A program made the position numbers and the translations under genes. Below are positions 27,483-35,112 of a DNA stretch of 42,228 bases, in pieces. The DNA is from Gammaproteobacteria bacterium (GTDB lineage Bacteria; Pseudomonadota; Gammaproteobacteria; Steroidobacterales; Steroidobacteraceae), in the NCBI GenBank assembly GCA_027307325.1, contig DAHUXE010000078.1:1-42228 (forward strand). Reading direction: 5' to 3'. Positions within the stretch are counted from its first letter, which is position 1, and each line of letters begins with the position of its first letter. The notes under the pieces were generated by a model that saw only the letters and a program-made list of their open reading frames with translations, was not told the origin of the DNA and made no database searches.

Positions 27483-28598
27483 GTGGCACGTATAGATGCG
27501 TTCCTGAAGCTCGGCACGCAGCAGGGGTGCTCGGACGTGCACCTGGCGGTCGGGGTGCCGCCGATGCTGCGCATGCACGGCGACCTGCTGCCGATCAAGT
27601 TCCGCGACCTGCGGCCCGGGGAGCTGGAAGGCTACATCGCCGAGATTCTCACCAACTCCCAGAACGAGACTTTCGCCAAGGGCAACGACCTCGACTTCTC
27701 CTACGTGTCCGCCGAGGGCGGCCGCTTCCGCGTCAACGTCTACCGCAAGGACACGGGCATCGGGGCGACCTTCCGCGCCATTCCTTCGACCGTGCCGACG
27801 CTCGCCAGCCTTGCTCTGCCGCCGATCGTCACCAGGCTGTGCGACTTCCACCAGGGCATGGTGCTGGTGACCGGCTCCACCGGCACCGGCAAGTCGACCA
27901 CGCTCGCGGCGATGATCGATCACCTGAACTCCACCCGTAAGCTCAACATCATCAGTCTCGAGGATCCGATCGAGTTCGTGCACACGAGCAAGCAGAGCCA
28001 GGTCATACAGCGCGAGCTCGGTACGCACATTCCGAGCTTCGCCGAAGGGGTGCGCGCGGCCATGCGCGAGGACCCGGACGTGATCCTGGTGGGCGAGTTG
28101 CGCGACGCCGAGACGATCTCGATGGCCATGACCGCGGCCGAGACCGGCCACCTGGTGCTCGGTACCCTGCACACGACCGGGGCCGTCAAGACCATCGACC
28201 GCATCATCGACGCGCTGCCGGTCGAGGAGCGCGAGCAGACCAAGAGCTTCCTGGCGCAGAGCCTGCTCGCCGTCGTGACCCAGGTGCTGGTGAAGACCGC
28301 CGACGCCCACGGCCGCCGCGCCGTGTGCGAGATCCTGATGATGACCAAGGCGATCGCCAAGCTCATCCAGACCGAGCAGACCCACCAGATCCCGAGCCAG
28401 CTGCAGATGGGCCGCGACCTCGGCATGCAAATGCTCGACCAGGCGCTGCTCGCCGCCATCAGCGCACGCACCATCGATCCCGACGACGCCTACAACTACG
28501 CCACCGAGAAGCGCAACTTCCAGAAGTTCGTGACCGACACGAGCATGCTGCCGAAGATGGACAGCGCCCCGCCGGCGGCCACCCAGGCGTCCGGCTAG
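27483..28598 (+). CDS. pilT: PilT-family type IV pilus retraction ATPase (first copy)
   Basis: PilT hexamers power pilus retraction and twitching motility from the cytoplasmic base of the pilus. The 371-residue product has the N-terminal PAS-like domain (GCSDVHLAVGVPPMLRMHG), Walker A GSTGTGKS at 131-138, the Asp box LEDPIEFVH, Walker B DPDVILVGELRD with Glu205, and the His box GHLVLGTLHT with both His223 and His230. The segment matching the C-terminal AIRNLIRE motif of PilT reads AIAKLIQTE here, and the C-terminus is extended by some 20-30 residues relative to classical PilT. Start is GTG at 27483. It lies 20 bases before the second copy. Confidence 0.92.
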   Translation: MARIDAFLKLGTQQGCSDVHLAVGVPPMLRMHGDLLPIKFRDLRPGELEGYIAEILTNSQNETFAKGNDLDFSYVSAEGGRFRVNVYRKDTGIGATFRAIPSTVPTLASLALPPIVTRLCDFHQGMVLVTGSTGTGKSTTLAAMIDHLNSTRKLNIISLEDPIEFVHTSKQSQVIQRELGTHIPSFAEGVRAAMREDPDVILVGELRDAETISMAMTAAETGHLVLGTLHTTGAVKTIDRIIDALPVEEREQTKSFLAQSLLAVVTQVLVKTADAHGRRAVCEILMMTKAIAKLIQTEQTHQIPSQLQMGRDLGMQMLDQALLAAISARTIDPDDAYNYATEKRNFQKFVTDTSMLPKMDSAPPAATQASG

Positions 28599-28617
28599 GC
28601 CAGCCGAGGGAGCCACC

Positions 28618-29676
28618 GTGGCACAGATCGACCCCTTTCTGATCGAAATCGTCGAGAAGCGCGGCTCGGACCTGCACTTCATCGCCGGCGATCCGCCGCG
28701 CATCCGCGTGTACGGCGATCTGAACCCCCTGCGGCCGGACAAGCTGTCCGCCGACTACGTCAAGACGGCGCTCTACGAGGTCATGCCGAAGACCGCGGTC
28801 GACCGCTTCGAGAAGAAGGACGGCGCGGACTTCGCCTACACGCTCGAGGGCCGGGGCCGCTTCCGCGTCAACGTCATGCGGCAGCTGAACGGCATGGGAG
28901 GGGTGTTCCGGGCGATACCCTCCAAGGCGCTGACGCTCGATGAGCTGAAGCTCCCCGAGGCGGTGCGGCAGCTGTGCCGCGCCAACAGCGGGCTGATCCT
29001 CGTGACCGGCAAGACCGGGTCGGGCAAGTCCACCACGCTCGCCGCGATGATCGACGACATCAACCAGCGCGTGAAGGGCCACATCCTCACGGTCGAGGAC
29101 CCGATCGAGTTCGTGCACGAGAGACAGAACTGCCTCATCAGCCAGCGCGAGATCGGCGTGCACAGTCCGAGCTTCGCGGCCGCGGTCCTCTCCGCCCTGC
29201 GCGAGGATCCGGACGTGGTGCTGGTCGGCGAGCTGCGCGATCTCGAGACCATGAGCATCGCGGTCACCGCCGCGGAGATGGGCATTCTGGTGATGGGGAC
29301 GCTGCACACCAACGGTGCCGCCGCCACCGTCGACCGCATGGTGAACGTCTTCCCCTCCGACAAGCAGTCGCACGTGCGCACCATGTTGTCGACTTCGCTG
29401 CGCGGCGTGGTCTCGCAACAGCTGCTGCAGCGCGCCGACCACCAGGGCCGGGTGGCGGCCCTCGAGATCCTGGTCAACACGCCCGCGGCCGGCAACCTCA
29501 TCCGCCAGGGCAAGCTCGATCAGCTCGATAACGCCATGCAGACCGGCGGCCAGTTCGGCATGCGCACCATGGACACGGCGATCCAACAGTTGCTCGATTC
29601 GCGCCAGATCACCGGCAAAGAGGCCTACAAGAAGGCCATCAACAAGGCGAAGTTCGAGGAGTTCCGCGAGGCCTAG
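28618..29676 (+). CDS. pilT: PilT-family type IV pilus ATPase (second copy, altered His box)
   Basis: The 352-residue paralogue of the preceding gene shares the same domain order: GSDLHFIAGDPPRIRVYGD, Walker A GKTGSGKS at 131-138, VEDPIEFVH, Walker B DPDVVLVGELRD, and a C-terminal AAGNLIRQGK resembling the retraction motif. The His box reads GILVMGTLHT: the first conserved His of PilT is Ile223, while His230 is kept. It lacks the long C-terminus and motif pattern of Pseudomonas PilU, so I call it a PilT paralogue, not PilU. Start is GTG at 28618 with GAGGGA upstream. It is the last gene before metG (44 bases). Confidence 0.9.
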   Translation: MAQIDPFLIEIVEKRGSDLHFIAGDPPRIRVYGDLNPLRPDKLSADYVKTALYEVMPKTAVDRFEKKDGADFAYTLEGRGRFRVNVMRQLNGMGGVFRAIPSKALTLDELKLPEAVRQLCRANSGLILVTGKTGSGKSTTLAAMIDDINQRVKGHILTVEDPIEFVHERQNCLISQREIGVHSPSFAAAVLSALREDPDVVLVGELRDLETMSIAVTAAEMGILVMGTLHTNGAAATVDRMVNVFPSDKQSHVRTMLSTSLRGVVSQQLLQRADHQGRVAALEILVNTPAAGNLIRQGKLDQLDNAMQTGGQFGMRTMDTAIQQLLDSRQITGKEAYKKAINKAKFEEFREA

Positions 29677-29720
29677 CTGACAGCGCGGCGCACCGCCCGC
29701 CGGGACGGTAGACTAGCCGG

Positions 29721-31850
29721 ATGACCCGGCGGATCTTCGTCACCACGGCGCTCCCGTACGCCAACGGCCCGTTCCACATCGGGCACATCATGGAGTACAT
29801 CCAGGCGGACATCTGGGTGCGATTCCAGCGCATGCAGGGACATCAGCTGCACTTCGTGTGCGCCGACGACGCGCACGGCGCCCCGATCATGCTCAAGGCC
29901 GAAGCCGAGGGCGTGACCCCGCAGCAGCTGGTGGCGCGCATCGCCGCCGGCCGGCAGCGCTACCTCACGGGCTTTCACCTCAGCTTCGATCACTGGTATT
30001 CGACCGATTCGCCGGAGAACACCCGCCTGTCGCAGGACGTCTATGCGCGTCTGAAGAGCGCCGGCCTCATATACAAGAAGGACATCGAGCAGTTCTTCGA
30101 CCCGGTCAAGGGCATGTTCCTGCCCGACCGCTACATCAAGGGCGAGTGCCCCAACTGCCACTCGCGCGATCAGTTCGGCGACGCGTGCGAGGTGTGCGGC
30201 ACGGTGTACGCGCCCACCGACCTCATCGACCCCTACTCCGCGCTCTCGGGGGCCACGCCCGTGCTGAAGAGCTCGGAGCACTTCTTCTTCCGGCTGTCGG
30301 ACCCGAAATGCGTCGGCTTCCTCGAGTCGTGGCTCGCCGCTCCCGGGCGGCTGCAGCCGCAGGTGGTCAACAAGGCGCGCGAGTGGCTCTCGGGGAGCGG
30401 CGACCGCGGCTTGAGCGACTGGGACATCTCGCGCGACGCCCCCTACTTCGGCATCCCGATCCCCGATGCGCCGGGGAAGTATTTCTACGTGTGGCTGGAC
30501 GCGCCGATCGGCTATCTCGCGGCGCTGCAGAACTACTTCACCAGCGGCAAGGCGCGGGCCAACGGCGAGACGCGCGGCTTCGAGGAGTTTCTGGCCGCGC
30601 CCGACACCGAGCAGATCCACTTCATCGGCAAGGACATCATCTACTTTCACACCCTGTTCTGGCCGGCGATGCTCAGGTTCGCGGGCGCGCCGTACAAGGT
30701 GCCGAACCACGTGTTCGTGCACGGCTTCATCACCGTCTCCGGCGAGAAAATGTCGAAGTCGCGCGGCACCGGCATCAGCCCGCTGCGCTACCTCGAGGTC
30801 GGCATGAACGCCGAGTGGCTGCGCTATTACATCGCCGCCAAGCTCAACGCCAGTGTCGAAGACCTCGACTTCAACGCGCAAGACTTCCTGGCGCGCGTCA
30901 ACAGCGATCTCGTCGGCAAGTACGTCAACATCGCGAGCCGTGCGGCCAGCTTCATCACCCGGCACTTCGGCGGCGCGCTGCGCTACGGCGGCGACACCGG
31001 GCAGCTCACCGCGCGGGCGGCGGCGCAGGCGGCACTGGTTCGCGAGAGCTACGAGAGCCGCGAGCTCGGCAAGGCCATGCGCGACGTCATGGGCGTCGCC
31101 GACCACATCAATCAGGAATTCGATGCGCGGCAGCCCTGGGTGCTGGCGCGCGATCCCGAGCGCGCCGCGGAGCTGCAGGACGTGTGCTCGCGCGCGCTCG
31201 CAGGCTTCAAGCTCCTCTCCGTGCGGCTCGCACCGGTGCTGCCCGCGGTCGCCGAGCGCGTCGCGCGGCAGCTGTTCGGGCTCGAGCGGCCGTTCCGCTG
31301 GAGTGATGCGGCGGTGTTGCCCGAGCGCGTCAACCCCTACGAGCACCTCATGACGCGCGTCGAGCCGCGGCAGCTCGAGGCGCTGTTCGAGAGCGATGTG
31401 CCTGCCGCCGCCGCCAGCCCTGCCACGACGGCGGGCAGCTCGAAGACCGCCGCGACGCGCGCCGCGCCCGCGTCCGCGTCCGCGTCGGCGTCGGCGTCGG
31501 CGTCGGCATCCGGCCTCGCCGGCACCGCCATCTCCATCGACGAGTTCCGGCGCGTCGACCTGCGCGTGGCGCGCATCGTGCACGCGGAGGCGGTCGCCGG
31601 CGCCGACAAGCTGCTCAAGCTCACGCTCGATCTGGGAACGGAAACCCGCAACGTGTTCGCGGGCATCAAGTCGGCCTACGATCCGGCGGCGCTCGAGGGC
31701 AGGTTGACCGTGATGGTCGCCAACCTGGCGCCGCGCAAGATGAAGTTCGGGGTGTCCGAGGGCATGGTGCTGGCGGCGAGCGGCGCGGGTCCGGGCCTCT
31801 ACCTGCTCGCGCCGGACAGCGGCGCGGCGCCCGGCATGAAGATCACCTGA
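29721..31850 (+). CDS. metG: Methionyl-tRNA synthetase with C-terminal tRNA-binding domain
   Basis: The 709-residue class I enzyme charges tRNA-Met. It has HIGH at 19-22, a zinc knuckle with Cys143, Cys146, Cys156 and Cys159, the KMSKS loop at 343-347, an anticodon-binding helical domain to about 560, and a C-terminal EMAPII-like tRNA-binding and dimerisation domain (about 600-709, [14 protein letters not shown] through GAAPGMKIT). The linker contains seven Ala-Ser pairs (584-597) coded by a hexanucleotide tandem repeat. The size and architecture are those of the E. coli type enzyme. Confidence 0.97.
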   Translation: MTRRIFVTTALPYANGPFHIGHIMEYIQADIWVRFQRMQGHQLHFVCADDAHGAPIMLKAEAEGVTPQQLVARIAAGRQRYLTGFHLSFDHWYSTDSPENTRLSQDVYARLKSAGLIYKKDIEQFFDPVKGMFLPDRYIKGECPNCHSRDQFGDACEVCGTVYAPTDLIDPYSALSGATPVLKSSEHFFFRLSDPKCVGFLESWLAAPGRLQPQVVNKAREWLSGSGDRGLSDWDISRDAPYFGIPIPDAPGKYFYVWLDAPIGYLAALQNYFTSGKARANGETRGFEEFLAAPDTEQIHFIGKDIIYFHTLFWPAMLRFAGAPYKVPNHVFVHGFITVSGEKMSKSRGTGISPLRYLEVGMNAEWLRYYIAAKLNASVEDLDFNAQDFLARVNSDLVGKYVNIASRAASFITRHFGGALRYGGDTGQLTARAAAQAALVRESYESRELGKAMRDVMGVADHINQEFDARQPWVLARDPERAAELQDVCSRALAGFKLLSVRLAPVLPAVAERVARQLFGLERPFRWSDAAVLPERVNPYEHLMTRVEPRQLEALFESDVPAAAASPATTAGSSKTAATRAAPASASASASASASASGLAGTAISIDEFRRVDLRVARIVHAEAVAGADKLLKLTLDLGTETRNVFAGIKSAYDPAALEGRLTVMVANLAPRKMKFGVSEGMVLAASGAGPGLYLLAPDSGAAPGMKIT
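31470..31511 (+). repeat. Hexanucleotide tandem repeat (7 units, GCGTCS-type) inside metG
   Basis: Seven in-frame hexamers, two GCGTCC, four GCGTCG and one GCATCC, encode (Ala-Ser)7 in the flexible linker before the tRNA-binding domain. A change in unit number would keep the frame and only alter linker length. Confidence 0.85.
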
Positions 31851-31883
31851 GGCGCGGCGCTGCGAGCCTCGCGGTCGCCGGAC

Positions 31884-32429
31884 ATGGTCCGCGCGCACGA
31901 CATCGACGCCCTCCTGCCGCAGACCCAGTGCACGCGCTGCGGGTACGACGGCTGCCGGCCCTACGCCGCGGCCATCGCAGACGGGCTCGCCGAGATCAAT
32001 CAGTGCCCGCCCGGAGGCGCCGCCACCATTGCCGCGCTCGCCACGCTGCTCGCCCGAGCGCCGCTGCCGCTCAATCCGGCCAACGGCAGCGAAGGGCCGG
32101 AGCTCGTGGCGCAGATCGACGAAGAGGCCTGCATCGGCTGCGCCCGCTGCCTGCCGCCTTGTCCGGTCGATGCGATCGTAGGGGCTGCCAAGCAGATGCA
32201 CACCGTGGTGCTCGCCCTGTGCACCGGCTGCGAGCTGTGCGTCGCGCCCTGCCCCGTCGACTGCATCGCGATGGTGCCGCGCGGCAGCCTCGCCGCGGCC
32301 CCGCCGGCACCCGCTCCCGAGGACAACCGCGCACGCTCCGCCGCCCGCGGCGCGCGCATCGCGGCGCGCTCCGGGCAGCGCGCCTCACTCGTCGCCGCGC
32401 GCAAGCAGGCGGGCCAGGGTCACCTGTGA
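31884..32429 (+). CDS. RnfB-like soluble ferredoxin (stand-alone)
   Basis: The 181-residue protein has the RnfB-type 4Fe-4S segment with Cys16, Cys19, Cys24 and Cys41 ([20 protein letters not shown]). Two bacterial ferredoxin sites follow: Cys83, Cys86, Cys89, Cys93 and Cys113, Cys116, Cys119, Cys123. Full RnfB proteins begin with a membrane helix; it is missing here, and no other rnf genes are nearby, so this is probably a cytoplasmic electron carrier. The C-terminal tail is Ala-Arg-rich and unconserved. Its stop overlaps the nth start (TGATG), and linkage of a lone RnfB-like gene with nth recurs in beta- and gammaproteobacteria. Confidence 0.85.
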   Translation: MVRAHDIDALLPQTQCTRCGYDGCRPYAAAIADGLAEINQCPPGGAATIAALATLLARAPLPLNPANGSEGPELVAQIDEEACIGCARCLPPCPVDAIVGAAKQMHTVVLALCTGCELCVAPCPVDCIAMVPRGSLAAAPPAPAPEDNRARSAARGARIAARSGQRASLVAARKQAGQGHL

Positions 32430-33121
32430 TGCGACCCGCCACGCGCGCCGCTATCTTTCGCCGCCTCCGGGCCGCGAACCCCACGCCGACGACCGAGCTC
32501 GTGCACGCTTCGCCGTTCGAGCTGCTGGTCGCCGTGATGCTCTCGGCGCACACCACCGACAAGAGCGTGAACGCCGCCACCGCCGTGCTGTTCCCGGTCG
32601 CGAACACGCCCTTAAGGATCGCGGCTCTCGGTGCGGAGGGTGTGAAGCCTTACATCCGCAGCGTCGGGCTCTACAACACCAAGGCCGCGAATCTGGCGGC
32701 GCTCGCCCGGCAGATCGTGGAGCGACACGGCGGCGAGGTGCCTGCCGATCGCGCCGCGCTCGAGGCGCTGCCCGGCGTCGGCAGAAAGACCGCCAGCATC
32801 ATTCTCAACATGGTGTTCGGTCAGCCCGAGATCGCGGTCGACACCCATATATTCCGGGTCGCCAACCGCACCGGGCTGGCCCCGGGCAAGACGCCGCGCG
32901 TAGTCGAGGCGGGCCTCATCGCCGCAACGCCGCCGGAGTTCCGCAAGGATGCGCATCACTGGCTGATCCTCCACGGGCGCTATGTGTGCACCGCGCGCAC
33001 ACCGAAGTGCCCGACGTGCATCATTCGCGATCTTTGCAAGTACAAGCACAAGACGCCGGCGGCGAAGCGCAGCGGGATCAGTGCCGCCATCCGCCGCGGC
33101 GGCAAGCGCGCACGGCGCTGA
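32429..33121 (+). CDS. nth: Endonuclease III (DNA glycosylase/AP lyase)
   Basis: Nth removes oxidised pyrimidines and nicks abasic sites. The 230-residue protein has the helix-hairpin-helix LPGVGRKTA with catalytic Lys120, the catalytic Asp138 in AVDTHIFRVANR, and the C-terminal 4Fe-4S loop with Cys187, Cys194, Cys197 and Cys203 in the C-x6-C-x2-C-x5-C spacing. A basic tail of about 20 residues follows. The ATG at 32429 overlaps the stop of the RnfB-like gene, showing translational coupling. Confidence 0.96.
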   Translation: MRPATRAAIFRRLRAANPTPTTELVHASPFELLVAVMLSAHTTDKSVNAATAVLFPVANTPLRIAALGAEGVKPYIRSVGLYNTKAANLAALARQIVERHGGEVPADRAALEALPGVGRKTASIILNMVFGQPEIAVDTHIFRVANRTGLAPGKTPRVVEAGLIAATPPEFRKDAHHWLILHGRYVCTARTPKCPTCIIRDLCKYKHKTPAAKRSGISAAIRRGGKRARR

Positions 33122-33180
33122 AGCGGCGCTCGCCGCCGCACGGGCATTCGGTAACATCCGAAGTAACACCGAGGGGGCAC

Positions 33181-35097
33181 ATGAAGACCGCATACCACCA
33201 CGTCGCAGCAGCCGTTTTGCTGGCCGCGTTCGCCATGTTGGCAGCGCCTCGCTCTCCGGCATCTCCACAGCCGGAGATTGCGGCGCCCGTGGATCGAGCC
33301 TTTGCCGGCGAGATTCAGCTCAGCGCAGATGCCAGCGACGTCGAGCGACGCATCGTCCACGTTCACGAGCACATAACCGGTCTCGGCGCCGACCCCGTTC
33401 TGTGGTATCCAAAATGGCTGCCCGGCACCCACGCGCCCGAGGGCCCGATCGATCGGCTTGCCGGCATGAGCGTGACGGCAGACGGCAAACCGATCCGCTG
33501 GGCGCGCGACACCGTGAATGTCTATGCCTTCCGGCTCGCCCTGCCTGCCGGATCGCACGGTGTGGACATTGACTTCGATTATCTCTCCCCGACGAGCGCC
33601 AGGGTCGGCATGCAGCAGATGAGCCGCGAGCTGTTGATTCTCGAATGGAATGATGTCGTCCTGTATCCCGCCGGGCATTACGCCCGCCAGGTGCCCGTCG
33701 CGGCCAGTCTGACCGTGCCGGCCGGATGGACGATAGGGACCGCATTGGACGTGCAGGCTCGCGACGGCGCGCGCACCACGTTTGCGCGCGTTTCGCTCGA
33801 GAAGCTCATCGATAGCCCGGTGTTTGCCGGCCACTATGCGGATCGCATCGAGCTCGATGCGGCCACCGGGGTGCACCTGGACGTGTTCGCCGACCGGGCG
33901 GACCTGCTGCCCACGGATTCCGCGGCGATCGCCCGCCATCGCGCTCTGGTGACCCAGGCGTACAAGCTCTTTGGCTCGCGCCACTACGCCCACTACGACT
34001 TCCTGTTTGCGTTGACGGACCAGATTCCCTGGAGTGGCCTCGAGCACCACGAGTCCAGCGAGGACGTCACCGACGCCAACTACTTTGCCGACTGGGACGG
34101 AACACCCCACGGTCGCGACCTGCTCGCGCACGAATACACTCATTCCTGGAACGGCAAGTTCCGCCGCCCCGCCGATCTGTGGACGCCGAGCTACGAAGTG
34201 CCCATGCAGAACAGCCTGCTGTGGGTATACGAGGGGCAGACGGAGTATTGGGGCTTCGTGCTGACCGCGCGGGCGGGTCTGTGGAGCAAGGCACAGGCGC
34301 TCGACGAGCTGGCTGACTTTGCCGCGTACTACTCGACGCTCCCCGGCCGCCGCTGGCGTCCGCTGCAGGACACGACCAACGACGAGATCATCAATCTGCG
34401 CCGCCCCTTATCCTGGGACACATGGCAGCGGTTCGAGGACTACTACGACGAGTCGGCATTGTTCTGGCTGGAGGCGGATACCCTGATCCGCGAGCGCTCG
34501 CACGGGCAGCGGTCGCTCGATGATTTCGCCAGGCGATTCTTCAGTGTGGACGACGGCCGCGTTGCACCACTGACCTACACATTCGCCGATATCGTCGCGG
34601 CGCTGCAGGCGGTCGAGCCGTACGATTGGTCATCGTTTCTTCGCGAGCGCCTCGACGCGGTCGATCGCGCCGCACCACTCGATGGGTTCAGGCGTGGTGG
34701 CTACGAGCTCGTATACGACGACAAGCCGAGTGACCACTGGAAGGCAACAGAGACCCAGCGCAAGGTCGTCCTGCTGCGTTATTCCATCGGCATGGACATA
34801 GACGACAAGGACGGCACATTGACCTCCGTCACCTGGAAGAGTCCCGCGTTCAAGGCGGGCCTCAGGGAGGGGATGCAGATCCTGGCCGTCAATGGGGCGG
34901 CTTACAGTGCCGATCTGCTGAAGCGCACGATCGCGGCGGCGCAGCGTTCGCCCGCGCCGATAGGGCTCATCCTCAAGGCCGCCGATCGTTATGTGGTCGC
35001 CAGCGTGGATTACCAGGGAGGGCTTCGATACCCGCACCTGCAGCGCATTGCGGCCGGGCCGGCGCTCCTCGATGACATTCTTGCGGCGCGTCCCTGA
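33181..35097 (+). CDS. M61-family metallopeptidase with PDZ domain, exported
   Basis: The 638-residue protein has a signal peptide (MKTAYHHVAAAVLLAAFAMLAAP), an N-terminal beta domain, and the M61 glycyl-aminopeptidase catalytic region: HEYTHSW at 317-323 with zinc ligands His317 and His321 and general base Glu318, and the third ligand Glu351 in VYEGQTEYWG. A PDZ domain lies at about 535-610 (SPAFKAGLREGMQILAVNG). It probably acts on peptides in the periplasm. The ATG at 33181 follows AGGGGG. Just upstream is a small dyad TTCGG-TAACAT-CCGAA (33147-33162), possibly regulatory. It is convergent with the giant membrane protein gene, 15 bases apart. Confidence 0.9.
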   Translation: MKTAYHHVAAAVLLAAFAMLAAPRSPASPQPEIAAPVDRAFAGEIQLSADASDVERRIVHVHEHITGLGADPVLWYPKWLPGTHAPEGPIDRLAGMSVTADGKPIRWARDTVNVYAFRLALPAGSHGVDIDFDYLSPTSARVGMQQMSRELLILEWNDVVLYPAGHYARQVPVAASLTVPAGWTIGTALDVQARDGARTTFARVSLEKLIDSPVFAGHYADRIELDAATGVHLDVFADRADLLPTDSAAIARHRALVTQAYKLFGSRHYAHYDFLFALTDQIPWSGLEHHESSEDVTDANYFADWDGTPHGRDLLAHEYTHSWNGKFRRPADLWTPSYEVPMQNSLLWVYEGQTEYWGFVLTARAGLWSKAQALDELADFAAYYSTLPGRRWRPLQDTTNDEIINLRRPLSWDTWQRFEDYYDESALFWLEADTLIRERSHGQRSLDDFARRFFSVDDGRVAPLTYTFADIVAALQAVEPYDWSSFLRERLDAVDRAAPLDGFRRGGYELVYDDKPSDHWKATETQRKVVLLRYSIGMDIDDKDGTLTSVTWKSPAFKAGLREGMQILAVNGAAYSADLLKRTIAAAQRSPAPIGLILKAADRYVVASVDYQGGLRYPHLQRIAAGPALLDDILAARP

Positions 35098-35112
35098 AGG
35101 CCGGCCTGGCAG

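Noticed and set aside
27483-27500. Sigma-54 -24/-12 promoter (TGGCACG...) before pilT
   Set aside because: The TGGCACG lies within the first codons of pilT and the expected TTGC at -12 is not present.
31470-31511. CRISPR-like or regulatory tandem repeat
   Set aside because: In-frame hexamers coding Ala-Ser inside a conserved gene; a simple low-complexity linker.
29673-32201. Minus-strand open frame of 842 codons opposite metG
   Set aside because: It mirrors metG and the RnfB-like gene, both full of recognisable motifs; the antisense product is Arg/Ala/His-rich with no domain. Long shadow frames are expected at this G+C content.
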